A stretch of 64,000 nt of DNA, from assembly GCA_030949565.1 (NCBI GenBank), contig JAUZSK010000051.1, forward strand, positions 62,001 to 126,000, written 5' to 3'. Positions 43,641 to 54,139 of the stretch are shown piece after piece (the stretch's first letter is position 1; every line of letters begins with the position of its first letter). This stretch comes from Enterobacterales bacterium. GTDB lineage: Bacteria; Pseudomonadota; Gammaproteobacteria; Enterobacterales; Kangiellaceae. The position numbers were made by a program, and so were the translations under genes. The notes below the pieces were generated by a model. That model worked only from the letters and a program-made list of their open reading frames with translations, did not search any database and had not been told where the DNA came from.

Positions 43641-44161
43641 GTTAGATTTTTAATTTTTTTATTGCTAGCCAAAGTCGTTACTATAAAAAGTTATTAAAAA
43701 AACGCATAAACTCTGTCGCCTCAGGGTTTGATTGAATTACCGAAGCATTAGCTATAATTTCCAAGCCTAAATCATTTAGAATATGCCTTGACTCAATAGG
43801 AATAAATCCGTGAAATTCGATAATCACTAGTGCCCCGGGTGCAAGCTTGCTCAGTCGTATTTCATTGCCATCCTGCATATATTGATTTTCAAAAATAGGA
43901 TCTTGCAGTCGAGGTTTAGATGCGTTGAGATTTTTAAGACGTATTTTCATAGTGAATTTTTGTGGGAAATGTTTATAGCTGATTAACACCTTATTTAAAG
44001 TTTCACTTCCCGTATTAGCCAGTTTTACCTGACTATTAAAAAAACACTGAGCTTCACTTTTAATACAAAAGATGATTCCGCTACCGTATTCATAAAGGAT
44101 TTCTCTATCAGATCCCCAGAGGATAGATTTTAATGAAGCATTAAATATTGTAAAAAGAAAG

Positions 44162-45895
44162 GTAACTACTCGCACCCTACATCATTAATTTTACCAGCCA
44201 AAGCCATTTGAATGGCAATTAATGGATTATATCCTTTGTTTGCCATAGTCTGAAGATAACTTGAAATTCGACAATAAGCTTGAGCGTATCTAACGGTTCT
44301 AAAACAACCCGACACCTTTTGCTTTACCTTGGCCATTCTTAAATCACGCTCGGCTCGATTATTGGTAAATGAAACATGAGAGTTCTTCGCAAACAATAAT
44401 ACAGATTGTTCATTCTCACTCATTCTTTCCCATAAATTATGAGCCTCTGATTTTGCTATTCTACCGCGCTTACCGCTGGGTTTGGGTGGCACAGGCGGTA
44501 ATTCTTTTTCTCCGCGCGTGATAATATTTCTAAACCGTTTCTGTAAATTAGCATAATCTTTATCGGTCAGTTTCTTTTGCTCATTCTTCGAGACCTTGGC
44601 ACAGGTTTCTTTTAGAAGACGCTTCATATTTTTAGCCCAAACATACCCATTGGACTCAACAACAAACGTCAACTCACGCATCAAATGTGAAACCACATAA
44701 CCCATGCCCACAATGTCGATAGGAAAAATAAGATGCCCAACAATCATGGATGATCACGCCGCCATAACGCGGCACAATATCAATCGTATCAATGGCTTTA
44801 ATGCCCCTCCCGCGATCTAGGCATTTTAACGTAATATCGCCAGCTGAATAAACATGGACCCAGTGGTTCTTTTTATCCACTCTTAGTGAGGTTTCATCGA
44901 CATTCATTGCCGGCATTTTTAATAATGCTTCTTTGGCTGAAACCTCCCACTCTTCTAAGGCTTGATGAAGGCGCCATACAAACTTCAATAAGCTTGCTTC
45001 TGCAAGTGTGACATCCATCATTGATTTGACTAATTTCTGAACACGGTTAAGTGCCACCATCTGACAAACTAGCAAATTGATCACAAAAGCCTTTAGGCCA
45101 TCGCCATACTGAAGCGGGCCATGCAAGCCGGCAGGAAACGATGCTTTTACGGTTGAATCACACGATGGACACTGTTTAATTTGAACATCAACATGCTCAA
45201 CCACTTTTTCAAAAACAATATCAATTTTTGTGCGTCGTTCAGACTCAGTGCTGGCAGTGGCGTTTAAGTCTTCACCACACCGATCACAGTTATAAACTTC
45301 AATGGTAGTAACCGTTTCTATCGTGCGTGTATTGTTAGCCGTGAGTGGGTTTTCTGTTTTCCCTTTACCATTGCTTCCCTGAACAGGCTTTAAAGCGGAC
45401 TCATCTTTATCTGTTTGTGAGGAAGGAATACTCGAATTCTTATTATTTTTCTTGGTGGATTTTTCAAGAAATATGGAAAGCATGAGTTCCATGATCATAA
45501 ACATACTGTTCATCAGAAATTTTATTTCAGTTGTGATTTTTCCGCTGGCACACAATTGTTCAAAGTCAGCCTTGATGCGACTGACTTCATTACGAACAGT
45601 TGTTTTGTCTACGTTTGACACTAAGAAAATCACCTTAAACCTTTGCTGTAGGTTTGATGATAACATGGCTTTTTTCGACTCTCTGAGCGGTGCTCTGCTA
45701 GACGTTCTCTGTCGGGTTGAAGCTTGGAATCAAAGTTTTTAGGAAACGATCTTATTTGATCCGTTTGGGATCTCTAGCGATCTATTTTATACGGACTTAG
45801 GAAAGTAGTTTTTTTTCGTCCAAAAAACTGTCAAGTATTATTTTTATTTTTTCTGAATATGTTCAGTTTTTAGATGCTACTGGGTGAGTAGTTAC
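44162..45895 (-). mobile_element. IS66-family insertion sequence, single transposase gene
   Basis: Terminal inverted repeats GTAACTACTC(gc)ACCC / GGGTGAGTAGTTAC; 8-bp target duplication AAAGAAAG at 44154-44161 and 45896-45903. Confidence 0.95.
44166..45666 (-). pseudogene. IS66 transposase, split by apparent 1-nt frameshift
   Basis: 44674-45666 (MNVDETSLRVDKKNHWVHVYSAG, YGGVIIHDCWASYF) and 44166-44747 (SHLMRELTFVVESNGYVWAKNMKRLLKE, NNRAERDLRMAKVKQKVSGCFRT); rejoined by removing one T near 44690. Confidence 0.9.
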
Positions 45896-46196
45896 AAAGA
45901 AAGAACATAAAAACGATGATTAAAATTTTTCTATAATATAAAAATTTCCAAGCAAACATAAATAGACTCATTTTTAGTATCACTATGCCAGTGGTACCTT
46001 GTGGCACTGACCCGACCACATATCTTGCACCATAAATAGGATAGTTTAAACTCTTGCAATCCCACCCTAGCCCCTGTAAAATCCCGCCTCCATGATGCTA
46101 ATTGGTCTAATTTTAGGCTATTTACATTAAATATGCATATGGTATTTGACCAATCAAGGCTCATTTGGCGATATGCAACAGAAAAGAGATAAAATC

Positions 46197-46415
46197 ATGA
46201 AAGCAGATATCCATCCAAATTACGCGCCAATGACTGCCACTTGCAGTTGTGGTAACAAAATCGAAGTAGGGTCTACCCTTGGTAAAGACATCCATTTGGA
46301 CGTCTGTTCTGAATGTCACCCTTTTTACACAGGTAAGCAGAAGACCGCTGAAACCGGTGGACGTGTTGATAAGTTCCGTAAGCGTTTTGCAGCACGATCG
46401 CTTAAGAAAGCTTAA
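46197..46415 (+). CDS. rpmE: 50S ribosomal protein L31, zinc-binding type
   Basis: [49 protein letters not shown]; track start 46146 is too far upstream. Confidence 0.97.
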   Translation: MKADIHPNYAPMTATCSCGNKIEVGSTLGKDIHLDVCSECHPFYTGKQKTAETGGRVDKFRKRFAARSLKKA

Positions 46416-46434
46416 GGTTTTCTTAATCACACAA

Positions 46435-46463
46435 GAAAAGGTGCTTTTTAGCACCTTTTTTAT
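46435..46463 (+). terminator. Intrinsic terminator after rpmE
   Basis: AAAAGGTGCtttttaGCACCTTTTTT. Confidence 0.88.
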
Positions 46464-46498
46464 TACTTGGGACTCGACGATTGCGTGAACACGCCCTT

Positions 46499-48195
46499 TT
46501 AAAAAGACGTACGACGATATTCGCGATATTCAGGCTTCCAAAAGCTCTTTTCAATACGGCTGGTCAATAAATCATCAGGAATATCAATTGCGACGCCCTC
46601 TTGCATCGCTTGTTTCGCGACTTTAAAAGCGATAGTTAGACTAACCTCTCGTATTTTTGATAGTGCCGGTAGTAACTCATCACCGTGACCAGTGACCATT
46701 GGTGAAGCCTCCGCAAGTGCTTCACTCGCCGCCATAAACATTGACTCAGTAATTCGGCTCGCTTTTGCGGCAATAACACCTAAACCGATACCTGGAAAAA
46801 TATAACTATTGTTACACTGAGCAATCTTATGTGTTTTAGCTTCAAACATAACCGGGTCGAAAGGGCTACCGGTCGCCACAATGGCATTACCATCGGTCCA
46901 TTCAATCACATCCTTAGGCTGCGCTTCGACTCTTGACGTGGGGTTAGATAAAGGCATGACAATCGGTTTACGGCAATGATCATACATGGATTTAATCACA
47001 GCCTCACTCATAAGCCCTGGTTGACCGGAAACACCGATCATGATGGTTGGTTTAGCCTGTTTGGCTAAATCTAATAGGCTAATACGCCCATCATCACTGC
47101 TACTCCAGTCCCCTACTTGCGACATAGGTTTAACGAAATCTTGTTGAAAATCCCTTAAACCTTCCGTTTTATCCGTCAGCAGCCCTTTACTGTTGGTTAA
47201 AAAGATCTGGTTTAGCGCCTGCTCTCGCGTAAGACCATCTTTAACCATATGCGCCACTATCTGTTGTGCGATACCACAACCGGCGGAACCAGCACCGGCA
47301 AACACCACACGATGGTCTTTAAGCGATGTATTTTGCGCACTACAGGCGGCTAATAAGGTGCCAACGGTGACACAAGCAGTGCCCTGAATATCGTCGTTAA
47401 AACAACACAGCTTATCTTGATATTTTTTAAGCAGTGGTGTGGCATTGCCCTGAGCGAAGTCCTCAAACTGTACGATGGCATAGGGCCAACGGTCAGTCAC
47501 CACTTTTATAAAACGGTCAACGAAATCAAAATACTCATCACCGGTGATACGCTTATGCCGCCACCCCATATACATAGGGTCATCAAGTAACTCTTGATTA
47601 TTAGTGCCGACATCAAGCGTAACCGGTAAACAATGCGCTGGACTAATGCCACCGCAAGCTGAATAAAGGGCTAATTTACCGATAGGGATCCCCATGCCAC
47701 CAATACCCTGATCGCCCAAACCTAAAATACGTTCACTGTCGGTCACCACGATCACTTTCACATTCTGTTTGGTCGCATTTTGTAAGGCATAGTCCATTCT
47801 TTCACGGTTTGGATAGGATAAGAAGATGCCACGCTTGCGACGATAGATGCGAGAAAACTGCTGGCAAGCAAGGCCTACGGTTGGGGTATAGATGATCGGC
47901 ATCATTTCTTCTAAATAACTACTAATAAGACTGTAATAAGCGTCTCATTGGTGTCTTGAATGTTTCTAAGATAAATGTGCTTATCAAGATCCTCTTCAAA
48001 CTGAGAATACTGCTCATAGGCTCGTAGCGTTTGTTCTTCAATGGTTTCTACCGCGTGCGGCAGCAATCCTTCAAGATTAAATATTTGTTTTTCTGTTTCG
48101 CTAAATGCACTCCCCTTATTAAGAAGTGGCGTTTCTAGCAGAATAGGGCCTGCATAACGAATATACAGAGGTCGTTTTTTATGATTGGTTGGCAT
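46499..48195 (-). pseudogene. maeA: NAD-dependent malic enzyme, apparent 1-nt frameshift
   Basis: N-part [12 protein letters not shown] (47911-48195) continues in another frame as [35 protein letters not shown] (46499-47905); shift at ~47938. Confidence 0.92.
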
Positions 48196-48589
48196 AGCAT
48201 TTCACTTTTATCTTTGATTAATGATTAAATCGGCAGAATAGGTGCCTTTTGGCTCTTTTTGTTGTTTTGACTCTTTTGAAATGATGGAAACAGGTTGAGA
48301 TTATTCCTCTAAGGAATCCTATAATTTTAGTCCATTCAGAGCCACTAAACAAAAGACTTATCCCTTTTTGTTTCAATAAAATCAAAATACTTATAGCTTT
48401 AGCCTATTTGAGCACAAAAAAATCCAATTTTAGCCCAAACCCGTGTAACCTAAGCCTCTTTAAACAGTTGAATAGTCAATAGGTTTAATAAAACACATCA
48501 CCTTAAAACAATCAAAAAGGACAATTCCGTGGCAACTTCAAGTAACCTCCCCAGCTTATCTCCATCAAAAAATATCCCTGACGCTGAGT

Positions 48590-49126
48590 TTGCTAGCTCT
48601 TTTGCTATTGAGCAACTGGGCCATAGCCAAACAACCACCAATGAATACCGGTCCAGCCATTGGTAGTAAACTACCGGCATTGGCAGTAGTAGATCAATTC
48701 GGTGACAAGCAACAACTATCCAACATTATGGGTGATCAAGGCGCCATTATCGTATTATTTCGTTCCGCCGATTGGTGCCCCTTCTGTAAACGTCATTTGC
48801 TTGAGCTCAATCCTGTGGTTAAGGATTTTAAAAAGCTTGGTTACGGGGTTATTGGCATCTCCTATGATAGCCCTAAAACCCTTAAGAGTTTTAGCCAGAG
48901 CAAAAAACTTAATTTCGCCTTACTTTCTGATCAAAATGTTGCTACCTTTAGCGCTTTTAATGTCCTAAACTCGGCCCATCAGCCTGGTCACAAACATTAT
49001 GGGATCCCTTATCCCGGTGTTATTGTGGTCGATGCTAACGGCATTGTGAAGCATACCTATTTTTTTGAAGGCTATAAAAAACGCGTAAAATTTAAAAAAC
49101 TGCTTAAACAGTTGGAACAAGGGTAA
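48590..49126 (+). CDS. Peroxiredoxin/AhpC-TSA-like secreted protein; N-terminus uncertain
   Basis: IIVLFRSADWCPFCKRHLLELNPVVKDF; signal-like LTLSLLALLLLSNWAIA; GTG with RBS at 48529 is in another frame, joined at A6 48567-48572. Confidence 0.8.
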   Translation: MLALLLLSNWAIAKQPPMNTGPAIGSKLPALAVVDQFGDKQQLSNIMGDQGAIIVLFRSADWCPFCKRHLLELNPVVKDFKKLGYGVIGISYDSPKTLKSFSQSKKLNFALLSDQNVATFSAFNVLNSAHQPGHKHYGIPYPGVIVVDANGIVKHTYFFEGYKKRVKFKKLLKQLEQG

Positions 49127-49287
49127 GGAAAGGAACTAGGAATAAATTTGATATACTAATAAACTGATTAAGCGATCAAACGGGGTGATTACTTCAGATT
49201 GTTCAATTTCTGCGGATTTAGCCTTGTTATCCCCTACGCCATAGTAGAAAATAGCCATCTTGTTTCATTCTATGATGGTCTTTTTAT

Positions 49288-51525
49288 TTGTCGTCTTCCG
49301 CCACATTACAGGATACCAATATCGAGACGCAATTTTTAAGTGTGGCGATTAATGTACCTCTGCGTCGTCTATTTGAGTATTCCTTTAGGCTTGATAGTGC
49401 AATAGCACCACAGATTGGCATGCGGGTTGAGGTACTGTTTGCCGGAAGGGTTAAAATAGGCATCATCCTCAAAGTGTCTAGCAAAGCACAGTTTGATCGC
49501 AACAAAATAAAACCTATTCAACGGCTGTTAGAAGCCTTCCCCATCGCTAGTCCATCTTTACTCGCTATTTATGATTGGATGCAAAAGTATTATCACGCGC
49601 CGCCGGGGGAAATTTGGCAAACTTTGCTACCAAACAAACTGCTTAAAGGTGAAGACTGCCAACTTAAAAGAAGTAGTGTTTGGCGTATTACATCGCAAGG
49701 ACAGGAGATTCTGCAACAAAATAAACTCCCTAAAAAGGCAGTACAACAACACAAAATACTGCACCTTTTAAATCAAACCGAACAAGGCATTGCCCATGAC
49801 TCGCTAAAATATTTTGCCATCAGTCACAGCAGTATGAAAAGCCTGGCCGGTAAAAAGTACGTCGAGAAGACCTTCACACAAACAATCATCTCCTCGAAGT
49901 TGCAGTTTCAACAACAAGATTTACAACTTAACACTGAGCAATCAGAAGCCATCAAATCCGTTTGTGAAAAACTAGACCGATACCAAAGCTGGTTGCTTTT
50001 TGGCGTTACCGCTAGTGGTAAAACGGAAGTTTACATTCGTATTATTTGGCAAATCATCAAGCAGGGTAAACAAGCTTTATTGCTGGTTCCTGAGATAGGG
50101 CTTACGCCGCAAACGGTTAAGCGTTTTGCTGATCGTTTTAATACAAAGATAGAGCTACTTCACTCAGCGATTAGCGATCAACAAAGGTTGCAAGTGTGGC
50201 TTAAAGCCCAGTCTGGGGAAGCTAAAATAATTATCGGAACACGTTCAGCTTTATTTGTTCCTATGAAACACCCTGGCATTATTATTATTGATGAAGAGCA
50301 TGATTTATCCTTTAGACAGCAACAGGGCTTTCGCTATTCAGCACGTGATATCGCCATGGTTCGAGGGCATATAGAATCAATCCCAGTGCTGCTCGGCAGC
50401 GCCACTCCCTCCATTGAAACCTTAGCCAATGTTGACAAGGGTAAGATCAAACAACTCAGCCTAAGACACAAGGCTATGACCGCACAGCAACTTAAATATC
50501 GAGTGATCGATCTTAAAAATCAATCCATGCGCCAAGGATTATCGCTTGAGTTAATTCAAGTCATCCAGCATCATCTCAAACAACAAGGGCAAGTCTTATT
50601 GTTTTTAAATAGGCGCGGTTATTCGCCGGTGTTGTTATGTCATCTCTGTGGTTGGAGTAGCGAATGTAAGCGCTGTGAAAGTCATTTCACCTATCACCAT
50701 GCGAGCCAGTATTTACAATGCCATCATTGTGGGTCCAGTCGCCGCGCACCAGACACCTGCCCCCAGTGCTCCGGACAACAAATGGTTCCGGTTGGGCTAG
50801 GAACTGAACGCTTAGAAGAATCCGTGCAGCAAATATTTAGCCATGCAAAAATTAGACGGATTGATCGAGATACCACAAGAAAAAAACAAGCAATGGATAA
50901 CTATGTTGAAGAAATTAAAAGCGGTGAAGTTGATCTATTAATTGGTACTCAAATGCTCGCTAAAGGGCATCATTTTCCAAAAGTAACACTGGTTGCACTA
51001 GTGGATATGGACGGCGCACTTTATAGTAGTGATTTTCGAGCACCTGAATTTGCCGCGCAGCTGATTACCCAAGTCTCTGGTCGTGCCGGGCGCAGTGATC
51101 AGCAAGGTGAGGTGGTGATTCAAACACATCATATAGAGCACCCGATGTTATCTCAAATTATTCAACAAGGCTATTCCGCATTCGCCAAACAATGTATAGC
51201 AGAAAGAAAACAAACTCTGCTACCACCTTTTTCATATCACGCTTTATTTCAAGCAGAGGCTCCACAAATTCCTGCAGTAAAACAATTTTTACATGAAGCA
51301 AAAAACATACTCAATCAATACCACACGACGCAAGTCGACTTACTAGGTCCAGTACCATCTTTTTATACAAAAAAAGCCGGTAAATATCGCTACCAACTGT
51401 TTTTAGAATCCGCTAACCGCAAACAATTGCATCAACTTTTAGCCAAATCAATCAGCCAGATTGAACAATTAAAATCGTCCACACGTGTTAGGTGGCGATT
51501 AGAAGTTGATCCCATTTCCGATTAG
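49288..51525 (+). CDS. priA: Primosomal protein N' (replication restart helicase)
   Basis: LLFGVTASGKTEVYI, IIIDEEHD, CHHCGSSRRAPDTCPQC zinc-binding, GTQMLAKGHHFPKVTLV. Confidence 0.97.
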   Translation: MSSSATLQDTNIETQFLSVAINVPLRRLFEYSFRLDSAIAPQIGMRVEVLFAGRVKIGIILKVSSKAQFDRNKIKPIQRLLEAFPIASPSLLAIYDWMQKYYHAPPGEIWQTLLPNKLLKGEDCQLKRSSVWRITSQGQEILQQNKLPKKAVQQHKILHLLNQTEQGIAHDSLKYFAISHSSMKSLAGKKYVEKTFTQTIISSKLQFQQQDLQLNTEQSEAIKSVCEKLDRYQSWLLFGVTASGKTEVYIRIIWQIIKQGKQALLLVPEIGLTPQTVKRFADRFNTKIELLHSAISDQQRLQVWLKAQSGEAKIIIGTRSALFVPMKHPGIIIIDEEHDLSFRQQQGFRYSARDIAMVRGHIESIPVLLGSATPSIETLANVDKGKIKQLSLRHKAMTAQQLKYRVIDLKNQSMRQGLSLELIQVIQHHLKQQGQVLLFLNRRGYSPVLLCHLCGWSSECKRCESHFTYHHASQYLQCHHCGSSRRAPDTCPQCSGQQMVPVGLGTERLEESVQQIFSHAKIRRIDRDTTRKKQAMDNYVEEIKSGEVDLLIGTQMLAKGHHFPKVTLVALVDMDGALYSSDFRAPEFAAQLITQVSGRAGRSDQQGEVVIQTHHIEHPMLSQIIQQGYSAFAKQCIAERKQTLLPPFSYHALFQAEAPQIPAVKQFLHEAKNILNQYHTTQVDLLGPVPSFYTKKAGKYRYQLFLESANRKQLHQLLAKSISQIEQLKSSTRVRWRLEVDPISD

Positions 51526-51694
51526 CTGCGTTGGTTAAACTACCAGTAAATTAGGATTCAGTTGGGTTTCATGATAATGGTTTTACCGGTTAACCAGTAT
51601 TATTGCTGGTTAAATTGATTTACCGGCGGTTGGATTGCCTTTACTGACTGGATAGCCATTTAGTCAAACACAATTTTATTCGGAGAAATCAGTT

Positions 51695-52014
51695 ATGAAA
51701 ATAAAATTATATTGATATCCCTTAGTTTAAGCGGTGCGCTACTTGCTAAAGATGGATTTAAATACCGTAAACTAAAGCCAGCTGAACCACCCTGCCTTTT
51801 TTTACTTGACGAAGATACCGGACAACCTACAGGTAACCCTGTTAACACTCCTTGCGCTTTAGGTACTGTGTCAGTCAAACCCGGACAAAGCGTCAACCCA
51901 GCATTACGAAAAAAGTATGGCCAAGGCAATGATATTCGAGTTCGTAAAAAGCCCAGACGTAAACTAATGAAACCTAAAGGTATTGAAAAATCAGATATTA
52001 AAAGATTCTTCTAG
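51695..52014 (+). CDS. Hypothetical small secreted protein; start frame uncertain
   Basis: ORF 51712-52014. RBS plus ATG at 51695 gives signal peptide MKNKIILISLSLSGALLA if the A run had one more A. Confidence 0.45.
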
Positions 52015-52041
52015 CGATGGGAAAGGTTAAGGTACTAACTG

Positions 52042-52082
52042 CTAAAAAAGGAGCGCCTGTTTAGAGTCGTTCCTTTTTTAGT
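52042..52082 (+). terminator. Intrinsic terminator
   Basis: CTAAAAAAGGAgCG...CGtTCCTTTTTTAG. Confidence 0.75.
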
Positions 52083-52338
52083 TAAATCAATTAAATTTAC
52101 TAGCTCACTTGTCAGTTTGACCTTTTGCCGTTTGTTTTTCTGGTAGCAACGCCGTAATAAAAGCACCTAGTCCTATATATAATAGCATTATCCTAACCTA
52201 ATCTTAGCAATGATTGCTACATGCTATCGGGAATGCCGGAATATTACAAGAATACAATTATCAGCCTTTCAATTAAAGCCAGCCAATCGATGGGCTATCA
52301 TAAAAATTATTTATCAATATATTTATAAACACCTATCT

Positions 52339-53448
52339 TTATTTAATCCAGCTCCGCTTTTGTAATTCTTCTCTTAATCGTTGCAAAGCTAATTTTTCAC
52401 TCGCGTCATAATTGCTTAAACCTAAGGTCCATAAATAATATTTAAAGGAATTTTCATTGGCTTGTCCGCTCATACCAAAATCAATTACCCATTGATCAAC
52501 CGTCGCTTCATCGACATCATACTGCCATGAAAAATCAATCAGATTAATACGGCTGATGTACTTATCCCATGCATTAAATACTGCTGAAATGAAATCTGCT
52601 TGGGTTAGTTCACTCGAATTATTAACGCTGCTTGAAGGGTAGCCACATTCTTGTAATAAGATCGGTTTACCACTAATGCTATTTGCCATTAAGTCAAAAT
52701 CGGCTTCTATGCTAAAAGTAGAACGCACTGTAAAATCTGAATTTAGCGGATAATAGGTTAATACCGCACTATCTAGATCCGGTAATAGATTAAGATATAA
52801 ATTTTTTGAATCGCGATTGGTTAATGCCGAGAATTGAATAATACTGCTGACCTCAATCCCTGCGCCCCACAAACTTTCTATTTTTGCTTTGGCAGCGACA
52901 AAAAAAGTTTGCCACTGCGACCACTTAGTTGCATCTAGCCCTAAATTAGCATCAATTTCATTGCCTACATGGATCCATTTTAGTTTTCCGCTAGAATTCA
53001 AACTTGGAAAAATACTGTGAAGATGAATAAGAAAATTCTCAAATGCGTTAATCACCGCAGGATCATCAAATGCTAAACCAGTTAAATCAGCGGGTAATCT
53101 CGGTCCTGGCGTATCTAAAGGGCGTAATACAAGTGTTAAATTGGCGTTTTGTTGTGGATAAAAACTTTCAATAATATTAGCAATCGTATCGTCATAATTA
53201 CCAACAGTTGGCTCCAGCAATAGCCAATCGAGAGATACGGATACCTCTCTGACACCTAAGCTCACTGCTTGGTTATAAGCTGACGCATAGGTGGCCGCAG
53301 GCACCTCCTTGACATCCATACCTAAGACTCTATTACCCTGAGCAACCGATGATTGTCCTGGTGGAACAGAAGTATCCAAACTTGCGCCGCCTCCACAGCC
53401 TAAAAAGCCGAGCAGGAAAATAGAAATAGAACTGAGTCTTAGAGACAT
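52339..53448 (-). CDS. Glycoside-hydrolase-like (TIM-barrel) lipoprotein
   Basis: Lipobox LGFLGCGGG; VSLDWLLLEPTVGNYDD, LKWIHVGNEIDANLG, PILLQECGYPSS (barrel E residues). Confidence 0.7.
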   Translation of the reverse strand: MSLRLSSISIFLLGFLGCGGGASLDTSVPPGQSSVAQGNRVLGMDVKEVPAATYASAYNQAVSLGVREVSVSLDWLLLEPTVGNYDDTIANIIESFYPQQNANLTLVLRPLDTPGPRLPADLTGLAFDDPAVINAFENFLIHLHSIFPSLNSSGKLKWIHVGNEIDANLGLDATKWSQWQTFFVAAKAKIESLWGAGIEVSSIIQFSALTNRDSKNLYLNLLPDLDSAVLTYYPLNSDFTVRSTFSIEADFDLMANSISGKPILLQECGYPSSSVNNSSELTQADFISAVFNAWDKYISRINLIDFSWQYDVDEATVDQWVIDFGMSGQANENSFKYYLWTLGLSNYDASEKLALQRLREELQKRSWIK

Positions 53449-53666
53449 AACATCACCCGAATTATCCTACTTTATAAGAAAAATGAAATCTTTCGGCTCA
53501 TTATAGACCGAATAGGATAAGAATTTTGCTGAATGGATAACAGATTGGGTAAAATCTAAGTAGATTGATGCCAAGGATATTTTTAAAGGCATAATTTTGC
53601 ATTTTAATTAGTTATAGGTATTTCAAAGACAACTTAGGATACAAGAAAGCGTACTTTTTAGCAGGC

Positions 53667-53691
53667 AAAAGAAAGGGCGATAAAATCGCCC
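53667..53691 (-). terminator. Intrinsic terminator of the candidate sRNA
   Basis: Minus strand GGGCGAT-TTT-ATCGCCC-TTTCTTTT. Confidence 0.85.
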
Positions 53692-53806
53692 ATATCCGTT
53701 TCTTCATCCGATGAAAAATTCGCTCCCTGCTATGTCCCTATTTATCAAATCCTTGATAAGAGCTCCTTGCTCTTGTTCCTTTATTCCGGCGTCTTCCCTG
53801 TCGCTT
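53667..53806 (-). ncRNA. Candidate CsrA/RsmA-sequestering sRNA (CsrB/RsmY/RsmZ-like)
   Basis: Nine GGA motifs in ~130 nt, including AGAGC-AAGGA-GCUCU and UUAUCAA-GGAU-UUGAUAA hairpins; ends in GGGCGAUuuuAUCGCCCUUUCUUUU; upstream TTGCTA-N16-TATTCT promoter-like sequence. Confidence 0.8.
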
Positions 53807-53813
53807 GATAGAT

Positions 53814-53841
53814 AGAATAGTCGAATAAAAAGCTTTAGCAA
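53814..53841 (-). promoter_or_regulatory. Candidate sigma-70 promoter of the sRNA
   Basis: TTGCTA (53836-53841), 16-nt spacer, TATTCT (53814-53819) on minus strand. Confidence 0.5.
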
Positions 53842-54033
53842 CCCAGTATTTTAAAATATTTTGGGCTATATTAGGATTTTCTTATGTAGAAAATTACTCT
53901 ATTATCTTATTATTCAATGATTTAAGCTATTTTTTGACCTCCTACGGTCATTTGTCTTACAGTCAAAATGGTGTATTTCCCTAGTCAATTGCAGAGATCT
54001 CGCACACCAACTATGGACAATGTCTCACAAGTT

Positions 54034-54049
54034 GTTAGTACCTACTAAC
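54034..54049. repeat. Perfect inverted repeat upstream of integrase-like gene
   Basis: GTTAGTA-CC-TACTAAC. Confidence 0.6.
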
Positions 54050-54139
54050 CAAATTAAACTTTAATTTAGCTTAAAACTTGACAAAAACCACTTATTTGAG
54101 TAGTGTTTATACGCCTAGTAAATATGTCTAACCTCCATT

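Larger units (their letters stand above)
43681..45971 (-). pseudogene. Membrane-anchored hypothetical protein interrupted by IS66-family element
   Basis: Removing 44162-45895 plus one TSD copy restores MSLFMFAWKFLYYRKILIIVFMFFLFTIFNASLKSILWGSDREILYEYGSG... from ATG at 45971 to stop at 43681. Confidence 0.85.
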
